Made by a program: the position numbers and the translations under genes. DNA of 5,048 nucleotides, from positions 1-5,048 of the forward strand of contig CAJMMD010000048.1 in assembly GCA_905214465.1 (NCBI GenBank), in the 5' to 3' direction. The stretch is from an uncultured bacterium. GTDB taxonomy: Bacteria; Actinomycetota; Coriobacteriia; Coriobacteriales; Coriobacteriaceae. Positions 1-4,769 of this stretch are shown here, one piece after another. The stretch's first letter is position 1, and each line of letters begins with the position of its first letter. The notes under the pieces were generated by a model. It worked only from the letters and a program-made list of their open reading frames with translations, had not been told where the DNA came from and made no database searches.

Positions 1-1362
1 CGTGAACGTCGCGGTGACTTTTTGGGCGGCACCGTGCAGGTGATTCCGCACGTCACGAACGCCATTAAGGATAAGTTCCGTCGTATTGAGGAGCAGACCG
101 GCTCCGATGTGGTCATCACTGAGTTGGGTGGCACCATCGGCGACATTGAATCGCAGCCGTTTGTCGAGGCCATTCGCCAGTACCGCAAGGAGGCCGGCCC
201 CGAGAACGTCTGCTACATCCACGTGTCGCTCGTTCCCTATATCGCCGCCGCCCACGAGGTCAAGACCAAGCCGACGCAACACTCCGTCAAGGAGCTCCGC
301 AGCTTTGGTATCCAGCCCGATATTATCGTTCTGCGTTCCGACCACCATATCGACGATGCCATCCGCGGCAAGATCGCAAGCTTCTGCGACGTCGACACCG
401 ACTGCGTCTTTACCAATGAGGACTGCGCGAGCATCTACGACGTTCCGCAGCTACTCGCCGAGCAGGACTTTGACCTGCGCATTTGCGAGCGTCTGGGTCT
501 CGATCCGCGTGAGCGCGACATGAGTGAGTGGAACGAGTTCCTGCGCAAGCAGAACCATGCCAACCAGCACGCCGACAAGGTGAAGATCGCCGTCGTGGGC
601 AAGTATACGCAGCTGCCCGATGCCTACCTGTCGGTTATCGAGGCCCTGCACCACGCGGGCGTCTTCTACGATCGCCATGTGGACGTCCAGCTGGTCGATG
701 GCGAGAGCCTCGACGAGCAGAACGTCTCCGAGGTTCTGGGCGACGCCTCGGGCATCCTGGTCCCCGGCGGCTTTGGCAAGCGCGCCCTGGAGGGCAAGAT
801 CCTCGCGGCCGAGTTCGCCCGCGAGCACAAAATTCCGTATCTGGGCATTTGCCTGGGTATGCAGGTGGCCGTGTGCGAATTTGCCCGCAACGTCGTCGGC
901 CTTGCCGGCGCCAGCTCCTCTGAGTTCGATCCGGACGGCCCGTTTAGCGTCATCGATCTGATGAGCTCGCAGGAGGACGTGACCGAGAAGGGCGGCACCA
1001 TGCGCCTGGGCGCCTATCCGTGCAAGCTCGCCGCCGATACCCTTGCTCGCGAGGCATATGGCGAGGATCTCGTCTACGAGCGTCACCGTCACCGCTTTGA
1101 GTTTAACAACGCCTTCCGCGACCAGCTCGAGGACGCCGGCTTGGTTATCTCTGGCCTCTCACCCGACGAGCGCCTGGTCGAGATGGTCGAGCTGCCGCGC
1201 GACGTGCATCCGTGGTATGTGGCAACCCAGGCTCACCCCGAGTTCAAGAGCCGTCCGACCAACCCGCAGCCGCTGTTCCGAGAGTTCGTGCGTGCCTCGA
1301 TCGGTCAGCACGAGGGTGTCGATCGCCTACAGGTGACGCCCATGAACCTCGCTACGGACTAA
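1..1362 (+). CDS. pyrG: CTP synthase (glutamine hydrolysing), 5'-truncated
   Basis: Makes CTP from UTP, ATP and glutamine-derived ammonia in the cytoplasm, the last step of pyrimidine nucleotide synthesis. The frame is open from base 1 and gives 453 residues; by recalled comparison with E. coli PyrG (about 545 residues) roughly the first 105 residues, including the P-loop, lie outside the window. Visible marks, in window residue numbers: ERRGDFLGG near the edge, ELGGTIGDIES at 41-51 (synthetase active site), KTKPTQHSVK at 88-97 (nucleotide binding), then a class I glutamine amidotransferase domain from about 194, with PGGFG at 255-259, GICLGMQ with the nucleophile Cys284 (codon 850-852), and HPEF with His412 and Glu414. 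All catalytic residues are present, so the enzyme should be active. It ends with TAA at 1360-1362, two bases before xerD, suggesting co-transcription. The internal TTG at 22 is not a true start. Confidence 0.97.
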   Translation, partial: RERRGDFLGGTVQVIPHVTNAIKDKFRRIEEQTGSDVVITELGGTIGDIESQPFVEAIRQYRKEAGPENVCYIHVSLVPYIAAAHEVKTKPTQHSVKELRSFGIQPDIIVLRSDHHIDDAIRGKIASFCDVDTDCVFTNEDCASIYDVPQLLAEQDFDLRICERLGLDPRERDMSEWNEFLRKQNHANQHADKVKIAVVGKYTQLPDAYLSVIEALHHAGVFYDRHVDVQLVDGESLDEQNVSEVLGDASGILVPGGFGKRALEGKILAAEFAREHKIPYLGICLGMQVAVCEFARNVVGLAGASSSEFDPDGPFSVIDLMSSQEDVTEKGGTMRLGAYPCKLAADTLAREAYGEDLVYERHRHRFEFNNAFRDQLEDAGLVISGLSPDERLVEMVELPRDVHPWYVATQAHPEFKSRPTNPQPLFREFVRASIGQHEGVDRLQVTPMNLATD

Positions 1363-1364
1363 GG

Positions 1365-2306
1365 GTGCCGGCGAACAAAGAACATACCGAAGCTACTCCC
1401 TCGTCGCTCGCCGTGGCGGCGGGGGAGTATCTCGATTACCTCGCGGTCGAGCGGGGTTTGGCGCGCAACACGATTGCGGCCTATCGACGTGACCTGACGA
1501 CGTACTGCGCCTATCTGGAGCGGGCGGGTATTGTGTCTTTTGAAGAGGTGACCCGTCAGGTCGTGGAGGGCTTTGTCGCCGACCGTCGGGATGGGGGCTA
1601 TTCCGATGCCTCGGTGGAGCGTGCGCTTGCGGCCGTGAAGGGTCTGCATGCCTTTTTGGTGCGCGATGGGGCTGTGGCCCAAAATCCAACGGCGGCGTTG
1701 CGCCTGCCTAAAAAGGCTGAGCGTTTGCCGGAGTATCTATCGGTGGAGGATGTCTCGGCGCTGCTCGATCAAGACTTCCCCGAGGGCGAGATGGGCTTGC
1801 GCGACCATGCCATCTTGGAAGTGCTCTACGGATGCGGCTTGCGTGTGAGCGAGTTGGTGGGGCTCGATGTGGGCGATATCCATATCGACGATGGCTTTGT
1901 GCTCGTTCGCGGTAAGGGCTCAAAGGAACGCCTGTCCCCGCTGGTGGGAAGCGCGGCGCGTGCCCTGACACACTATATAGGTGACGGGCGCACTCTCCTG
2001 GCCGCCCATGCTCACGGGACGGAGACCTTGGCGGTCTTTTTAAATAAGAACGGACGTCGCCTGTCGCGCCAGGCCGTGCATGCGATATGCGAGCGGTATG
2101 GGCGCCAGGTGGGGCTGGTGGGGCTCCATCCCCATACCTTGCGCCACTCCTTTGCCACCCACATGCTCGCGGGCGGTGCCGACCTGCGTGTGCTGCAGGA
2201 GATTTTGGGCCATGCCGATATTTCGACCACGCAGGTCTACACGCATGTCGACCGCACGCAACTGACCGAGGTCTATCTGGCGGCGCATCCGCTGGCACAT
2301 CGCTAG
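1365..2306 (+). CDS. xerD: Site-specific tyrosine recombinase XerD (XerC/XerD family)
   Basis: Tyrosine recombinase expected to act with a partner Xer protein at dif to resolve chromosome dimers during division. With the GTG at 1365 as start it has 313 residues, close to the usual 295-310. An N-terminal core-binding domain spans about 17-105 (EYLDYLAVERGLARNT) and the catalytic domain about 120-300. The full catalytic set is visible: Arg160 (GLRVSEL), Lys184 (RGKGSKER), His257 and Arg260 (HTLRH), His283 (LGHADISTTQ) and the nucleophile Tyr292 (VYTHV). The frame stays open upstream into pyrG, but the GTG two bases after the pyrG stop fits the family N-terminus. Its only Shine-Dalgarno-like bases (AAGGG) touch the start, so translation is probably coupled to pyrG. 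XerD is preferred over XerC because the LSEYLSVEDV and C-terminal motifs resemble XerD and because xerD lies near pyrG in actinobacteria such as Mycobacterium; XerC cannot be excluded from sequence alone. Confidence 0.9.
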   Translation: MPANKEHTEATPSSLAVAAGEYLDYLAVERGLARNTIAAYRRDLTTYCAYLERAGIVSFEEVTRQVVEGFVADRRDGGYSDASVERALAAVKGLHAFLVRDGAVAQNPTAALRLPKKAERLPEYLSVEDVSALLDQDFPEGEMGLRDHAILEVLYGCGLRVSELVGLDVGDIHIDDGFVLVRGKGSKERLSPLVGSAARALTHYIGDGRTLLAAHAHGTETLAVFLNKNGRRLSRQAVHAICERYGRQVGLVGLHPHTLRHSFATHMLAGGADLRVLQEILGHADISTTQVYTHVDRTQLTEVYLAAHPLAHR

Positions 2307-2323
2307 CAACCTCGCTGACCTGC

Positions 2324-2337
2324 ATATTTATAAATAT
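2324..2337. repeat. Perfect 14-bp AT-only palindrome after xerD
   Basis: ATATTTATAAATAT reads the same on both strands and is part of a 17-base run without G or C (2324-2340), in otherwise GC-rich DNA, 17 bases after the xerD stop. It directly precedes the terminator stem. On the minus strand it would supply an interrupted U-rich tail, which could make the terminator partly bidirectional; it could also be a protein-binding dyad. Function unknown. Confidence 0.5.
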
Positions 2338-2342
2338 TAAGG

Positions 2343-2411
2343 GGGACGGGCCCCAGATTGTCGCGACGCACTTTTGCGCGCATGGGCAATCTGGGGCCCC
2401 GTCTCATTTTT
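2343..2411 (+). terminator. Rho-independent terminator of the pyrG-xerD unit
   Basis: The arms GACGGGCCCCAGATTG (2345-2360) and CAATCTGGGGCCCCGTC (2387-2403) are complementary over 16 base pairs with one bulged base; a G-T and a G-C pair extend the stem to 2343/2405. The 26-base interval contains a second small hairpin (CGCA, loop CTTT, TGCG, extended by GCG/CGC past a bulged A). CATTTTTC (2405-2412) follows as the T-tract. This is a long, GC-rich stem with a T-run in the right direction and position, 37 bases past the xerD stop, and it separates xerD from the mraZ promoter. Confidence 0.85.
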
Positions 2412-2432
2412 CGCCAGACACCGACGCGGTGG

Positions 2433-2468
2433 TGGGCCGTGTGCGCCGTGGGTGGGGGAGTTTGGGGG
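2433..2468 (+). promoter_or_regulatory. Upstream TGGG cluster (possible distal MraZ boxes)
   Basis: TGGG occurs at 2433, 2449, 2453 and 2463; the copies at 2433, 2453 and 2463 share a 10-base phase and the last two are separated by exactly one 10-base period. E. coli MraZ is known to bind TGGGN repeats with 5-base spacers, so this resembles a second, promoter-distal site. It lies about 210 bases upstream of the mapped mraZ promoter and the DNA is generally G-rich, so chance is a real alternative. Confidence 0.3.
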
Positions 2469-2503
2469 CGATGTGAACGGCGTGTAAAGGGACGTAAAAA
2501 TCG

Positions 2504-2529
2504 CCTCAAGGTCAACTTGAAGGTTGAGG
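2504..2529. repeat. Nested inverted repeats, MerR/SoxR-operator-like
   Basis: CCTCAA (2504-2509) mirrors TTGAGG (2524-2529). Inside, TCAAG (2506-2510) pairs with CTTGA (2516-2520), and alternatively TCAAC (2512-2516) pairs with GTTGA (2523-2527), so two mutually exclusive short hairpins or overlapping dyads exist. CCTCAAG, five bases, then CTTGA-AGG looks like operators of the MerR family (the E. coli SoxR site has CCTCAAG and CTTGAGG arms), but it carries an extra base and no flanking -35/-10 pair with the long MerR-type spacer is visible. Confidence 0.3.
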
Positions 2530-2571
2530 TTCGCGGGCGTGGTTCTACAGGTGGCATCGCGCCTTTGCTGC

Positions 2572-2591
2572 AAACACAACATATTGTGTTT
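2572..2591. promoter_or_regulatory. Perfect 8-bp dyad, candidate operator
   Basis: AAACACAA (2572-2579) and TTGTGTTT (2584-2591) are perfect reverse complements around the four bases CATA. The 20-base AT-rich dyad has the size of a dimeric repressor site and directly abuts the LexA-like box. It is not followed by a T-tract of its own beyond the arm, so a terminator is unlikely. The binding protein cannot be named. Confidence 0.4.
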
Positions 2592-2625
2592 TCGAACATA
2601 TGCTCGGGGGTGTTTTACAGCATAT
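2588..2625 (+). repeat. Direct repeat GTTTT-N4-CATAT, two copies
   Basis: GTTTTCGAACATAT (2588-2601) and GTTTTACAGCATAT (2612-2625) share 10 of 10 defined bases plus one base of the N4 spacer (A at its third position), and are offset by 24 bases. The first copy overlaps both the dyad and the LexA-like box. Possibly two half-sites of one regulator; chance resemblance is possible at this length. Confidence 0.3.
2592..2607. promoter_or_regulatory. LexA (SOS)-box-like sequence
   Basis: TCGAACATATGCTCGG matches the Gram-positive/actinobacterial LexA pattern TCGAAC-N4-GTTCGA at 10 of 12 defined bases; the core reads GAAC-N4-GCTC, with one change in the second half-site. It lies about 70 bases upstream of the mraZ -35 element, so it does not overlap the recognised promoter, which weakens the case for direct repression. 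Confidence 0.3.
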
Positions 2626-2639
2626 TGGGTGTGGAGTGA

Positions 2640-2686
2640 TGGGGCGGGGTGGGGGAAGGGGTGGGGAAAGGTGTTGAAAAATGGGG
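2640..2686 (+). promoter_or_regulatory. Putative MraZ-binding repeats (TGGGG array) over the mraZ promoter
   Basis: TGGGG occurs at 2640, 2650, 2662 and 2682, with a degenerate TGTTG at 2672. Spacings are 10, 12, 10 and 10 bases, i.e. five-base boxes with mostly five-base spacers, the arrangement reported for E. coli MraZ (TGGGN direct repeats). The 2672 box overlaps the -35 element and the 2682 box lies in the promoter spacer, so occupancy would block RNA polymerase. This supports autorepression of mraZ and control of the downstream dcw genes. The assignment rests on motif and position only. Confidence 0.6.
2641..2666 (+). other. Canonical G-quadruplex motif
   Basis: Five runs of four or five G (2641-2644, 2646-2649, 2651-2655, 2658-2661, 2663-2666) are separated by loops of only 1, 1, 2 and 1 bases on the non-template strand, just upstream of the mraZ -35. 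Short loops and four-layer tracts are the pattern expected for a very stable parallel quadruplex. It coincides with three of the TGGGG boxes, so folding and MraZ binding would be mutually exclusive. Confidence 0.6.
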
Positions 2687-2702
2687 CGGTTCCCCATATT
2701 AT
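2674..2702 (+). promoter_or_regulatory. Sigma-70-type promoter of the mraZ/dcw operon
   Basis: TTGAAA (2674-2679) and TATTAT (2697-2702) are separated by exactly 17 bases; they match the TTGACA and TATAAT consensus at 5 of 6 bases each. This is the best promoter in the window and one of the few AT-rich points in a G-rich region. Transcription should start near 2708-2710, giving a leader of about 60 bases before the mraZ ATG. Confidence 0.8.
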
Positions 2703-2734
2703 TGATGACGTCGACAGGCGGGGTGGTTCCCCGC
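2681..2734. repeat. Two GGGGYGGTTCCCC dyads around the mraZ -10 and leader
   Basis: GGGGCGGTTCCCC (2683-2695) and GGGGTGGTTCCCC (2720-2732) differ at one base and are 37 bases apart. Each is also an inverted repeat with a five-base centre: ATGGGG/CCCCAT for the first (2681-2697) and GCGGGG/CCCCGC for the second (2718-2734). The first fills the spacer between -35 and -10; the second lies at about +10 to +26 of the transcript and would form a six-pair RNA hairpin. Paired operators or a leader hairpin are both possible. I do not recognise the motif. Confidence 0.6.
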
Positions 2735-2755
2735 GTACGTGCCATCTGAGTAACC

Positions 2756-2765
2756 GAGGGGAGGG
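2756..2765 (+). promoter_or_regulatory. Strong ribosome binding site of mraZ
   Basis: GAGGGGAGGG contains GGGGAGG (2758-2764), six bases before the ATG at 2771. This spacing selects 2771 over the second in-frame ATG at 2777. It is the strongest Shine-Dalgarno sequence in the window, consistent with the first gene of an operon. Confidence 0.75.
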
Positions 2766-2770
2766 CGCAC

Positions 2771-3205
2771 ATGGGAATGACGGGTGCATACGAGCGCAAT
2801 CTCGATGCAAAAGGTCGTCTGTCCCTGCCTGCACCCCTTCGTGAGGAGCTTGGAGAGCACGTTCGCGTGTTTAAAGCCCTGGATGTCGATGCTCTGTACG
2901 TGTTCTCTGCCGAGGCCTTCGATAAGTGGGTCGAAGGACTCTTCGCGGGTCGTGAGGGCCACGAGGGTTTTAACCCGCGTGACATCAACGACCAGAAGCT
3001 CATGAGGGCGATCAACAAGCGCACCACGTCGATGGATGTGGACAGCGCGGGTCGTATCGGTCTTTCTGAGTCTCTCCGCAAGCAGGCGAACCTCGACCGC
3101 GAGGTCACGGTTGTGGGCAACTACGACCACCTTGAGGTTTGGGACCGCGCTACGGCCGATGAGGACGATGATGACGAGGCCCTGCTGGACCTCTTCTTCT
3201 CGTAA
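2771..3205 (+). CDS. mraZ: Transcriptional regulator MraZ
   Basis: Conserved DNA-binding protein encoded at the head of dcw clusters; in E. coli it represses its own promoter by binding TGGGN repeats. The 144 residues contain the two tandem AbrB-like swapped-hairpin halves, each with its signature: DAKGR at 12-16 and DSAGR at 91-95, and the family pattern of LSLPAPLREEL after the first and a Val-rich strand with NYDHLEVWDR after the second. The length matches the family (about 143-152). The C-terminal tail is very acidic (DEDDDDEALLDLFF). It is first in its operon, about 60 bases after a strong promoter that carries TGGGG repeats, and 20 bases before rsmH. Start chosen from the Shine-Dalgarno position. 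Confidence 0.95.
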   Translation: MGMTGAYERNLDAKGRLSLPAPLREELGEHVRVFKALDVDALYVFSAEAFDKWVEGLFAGREGHEGFNPRDINDQKLMRAINKRTTSMDVDSAGRIGLSESLRKQANLDREVTVVGNYDHLEVWDRATADEDDDDEALLDLFFS

Positions 3206-3225
3206 GGGCAAGGCACGAGTAACGG

Positions 3226-4191
3226 ATGGAGCGTGGGATCTTGACACAAGAATATCGGCATGAACCTGTCATGCTCGGCGAAGTGCTTGAGTCGCTGCAG
3301 CTAAAGAGCGGCTCCGTCGTCTGCGACTGCACCCTTGGCGGTGCCGGCCATTCGGTAAAGATGGCCGCGCAGGTGGGGGAGACCGGCCTTTTGCTCGGCG
3401 TCGATCAGGACGACATGGCCCTCGAGGCCGCTGGCGCCCGTCTGGACCGCGAGGTTCCCGGCGTACCGCACCAGCTGCTGAAGGGCAACTTCGGCGACTT
3501 GGACGAGCTGCTTTGCTCGGCCGAGGTGCCCGGGGTCGATGGCTTCCTGTTCGACTTGGGCGTTTCGTCGCCGCAACTCGATATCCCTGGCAGGGGCTTT
3601 TCGTACAACGAGGACGCCCCATTGGACATGCGGATGGATCCGGGTAACAACACCTTAAACGCAGCTGAGGTCATCAACACCTATAACGAACACGACCTCG
3701 CCCGGATTCTACGCGTCTACGGCGAAGAGAAGTTCGCCTCGCAGATCGCGCGTGAGATCGTGCGCCGCCGCGAGCATGAGCCGATCGAAACCACCGGTCA
3801 GTTTGTCGAGATCATCAAGGCTGGTATCCCCGCTGCCGCTCGTCGGCATGGCGGACACCCAGCCAAGAAAAGTTTCCAGGCCATTCGCATCGAGGTCAAT
3901 CACGAACTCGATGTGCTCGAGCGAGGGCTAGACGCCGCCACAAGGTGGCTCAACCCGGGCGGACGCATCTGCGTCATCTCGTATCACTCGCTCGAGGACC
4001 GTATCGTAAAGAACCACTTTAAGGAGATGAGCCAGGGGTGCACGTGTCCGCCGGAGATTCCGGTGTGCGTGTGCGGCAACGTGCCGATACTCAAGGTCAT
4101 CACCCGCAAACCCCTGGTTGCCCAACCCGATGAGGTTGCGCGCAACCCTCGGGCGAGATCAGCCAAGATCCGCGTGGCGCAGCGTCTGTAG
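3226..4191 (+). CDS. rsmH: 16S rRNA (cytosine(1402)-N(4))-methyltransferase RsmH
   Basis: SAM-dependent enzyme that N4-methylates C1402 in the decoding centre of 16S rRNA (former name MraW). 321 residues, normal for the family (about 310-320). Visible motifs: YRHEPVMLGEV at 10-20, the SAM-binding loop CTLGGAGHS at 35-43, VDQD at 59-62 at the end of the next strand, DLGVSSPQLD from 110, GFSYNEDAPLDMRMD, KSFQAIRIEVNHEL, ISYHSLEDRIVK with His254, and the C-terminal NPRARSAKIRVAQR. A segment CTCPPEIPVCVCG carries four cysteines as two CxC pairs; similar segments occur in other Gram-positive RsmH proteins as I recall. Start: ATG 3226 has only weak upstream GAG/AAGG; an in-frame TTG at 3241 has GGAG nine bases before it and would give a protein beginning TQEYRHEPVM, five residues shorter. 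Co-transcribed with mraZ. Confidence 0.95.
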   Translation: MERGILTQEYRHEPVMLGEVLESLQLKSGSVVCDCTLGGAGHSVKMAAQVGETGLLLGVDQDDMALEAAGARLDREVPGVPHQLLKGNFGDLDELLCSAEVPGVDGFLFDLGVSSPQLDIPGRGFSYNEDAPLDMRMDPGNNTLNAAEVINTYNEHDLARILRVYGEEKFASQIAREIVRRREHEPIETTGQFVEIIKAGIPAAARRHGGHPAKKSFQAIRIEVNHELDVLERGLDAATRWLNPGGRICVISYHSLEDRIVKNHFKEMSQGCTCPPEIPVCVCGNVPILKVITRKPLVAQPDEVARNPRARSAKIRVAQRL

Positions 4192-4266
4192 ACGCGACCG
4201 CGCGATATTGGACCTCCCGCTCGCACCATAAACGAAGCTTAAACACACTACCAACGTACTCGGGAT

Positions 4267-4272
4267 GGGAGG
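4267..4272 (+). promoter_or_regulatory. Ribosome binding site of the FtsL-like gene
   Basis: GGGAGG lies nine bases before the ATG at 4282 and fixes that start. The 90-base gap after rsmH shows no convincing promoter: TTGGAC at 4208 has no -10 at suitable spacing. Nor is there a hairpin with a T-tract, so the gene is probably read through from mraZ. Confidence 0.65.
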
Positions 4273-4281
4273 CGGCATATC

Positions 4282-4752
4282 ATGGGCTACAACACCTCAA
4301 ACGCAGCACTCGCCTATGATATGAACGCCATGCCCGCCTATCGTGAGACACCGCAGGCTCCCGCTGCTCCCCGCGAGCAGCGCACGCCGCGCTTTGATGT
4401 CTACACGGGCGCGGGCCGTCAGGCAAACCAGGCGGTAAGCCCGGTTTTCATGAGCGTTCTTAAAACGTTTTGCATCATTGCGGCCATCTTCATGACGATC
4501 GGTGTCGCCCGTGTGGCGCTCGCCGGCGTTACGGCCCAGGTGCTCAACAGCAATGCCGCGCTTACCAACACGCTCGAGAAGGCGACCGATGAGAGCTCCG
4601 ACCTGGAGGTCATGCATTCGGTCTATGGTGCCGACACGCGCATTCGCGACCTTGCAGGCGCTTATGGCATGGTGGAGCCCAGCGAGAGCGTTACACTTGA
4701 TTTTTCGCAGGATGCAGCCGCGGGCGCTAGCTCGACCGCGACCGCTCAGTAA
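4282..4752 (+). CDS. FtsL-like septum-formation protein
   Basis: Predicted bitopic membrane protein of 156 residues, proposed FtsL: the divisome protein that with FtsB/DivIC activates septal FtsW-FtsI. Seen directly: a Pro/Ala-rich, probably disordered cytoplasmic part (1-55, PQAPAAPREQRTPR); a single hydrophobic segment at about 59-81 (FCIIAAIFMTIGVARVAL); then a segment with spaced Leu/Val/Met (83-115) that could form the short coiled coil of FtsL; then IRDLAGAYGMVEPSESV (121-137), which resembles the conserved A..LGMV.P motif after the FtsL/DivIC coil; and a low-complexity Ala/Ser/Thr tail. Sequence identity of FtsL across phyla is low, so the assignment rests on topology, the YGMV motif and the slot between rsmH and the penicillin-binding-protein gene, where ftsL normally sits. 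The cytoplasmic tail is longer than in E. coli FtsL. Confidence 0.75.
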   Translation: MGYNTSNAALAYDMNAMPAYRETPQAPAAPREQRTPRFDVYTGAGRQANQAVSPVFMSVLKTFCIIAAIFMTIGVARVALAGVTAQVLNSNAALTNTLEKATDESSDLEVMHSVYGADTRIRDLAGAYGMVEPSESVTLDFSQDAAAGASSTATAQ

Positions 4753-4769
4753 CAAGACGGTAGCTGAGT

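Larger units (their letters stand above)
2307..2770. other. Gene-free regulatory region between xerD and mraZ
   Basis: No convincing coding sequence is present in these 464 bases: the open frames seen either run into terminator or promoter DNA or are low-complexity Gly/Arg or Pro/His translations. The first 100 bases hold an AT palindrome and a terminator. The rest is strikingly G-rich on the plus strand and holds TGGG repeats, inverted repeats, a LexA-like site, a G-quadruplex motif, a promoter and the mraZ leader, listed separately. About 360 bases between the terminator and the mraZ start is long for a promoter region in such a compact cluster. Confidence 0.85.

Noticed and set aside
451..1092. 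Minus-strand open frame of 213 codons opposite pyrG
   Set aside because: It lies wholly over conserved CTP synthase sequence and its translation is an Ala/Leu/Gly-rich reverse shadow caused by GC-biased third positions; no domain or ribosome site.
1212..1364. Upstream ATG at 1212 as the start of xerD
   Set aside because: It would add 51 residues encoded inside conserved pyrG sequence with a composition unlike Xer N-termini; the GTG at 1365 gives the normal family length.
2324..2340. AT-rich palindrome next to xerD as a dif site
   Set aside because: dif has two 11-base arms around a 6-base centre; this is a 14-base palindrome with no central spacer, and the usual XerC and XerD arm sequences are not seen.
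2343..2405. Long inverted repeat as the end of a mobile element or a REP element
   Set aside because: No transposase, no target-site duplication visible, no second copy in the window, and a T-tract follows the stem as in a terminator.
2335..2411. A small RNA made of TATTAA as -10 plus the terminator hairpin
   Set aside because: No -35 element at 16-18 bases upstream (TCGCTG is poor); the hairpin and T-tract are explained by termination of xerD.
2337..2834. Open frames on both strands across the xerD-mraZ gap (for example plus 2358-2639, minus 2337-2834)
   Set aside because: They cross the terminator hairpin, the G-quadruplex motif and the promoter, their translations are low-complexity, and none has a usable ribosome site.
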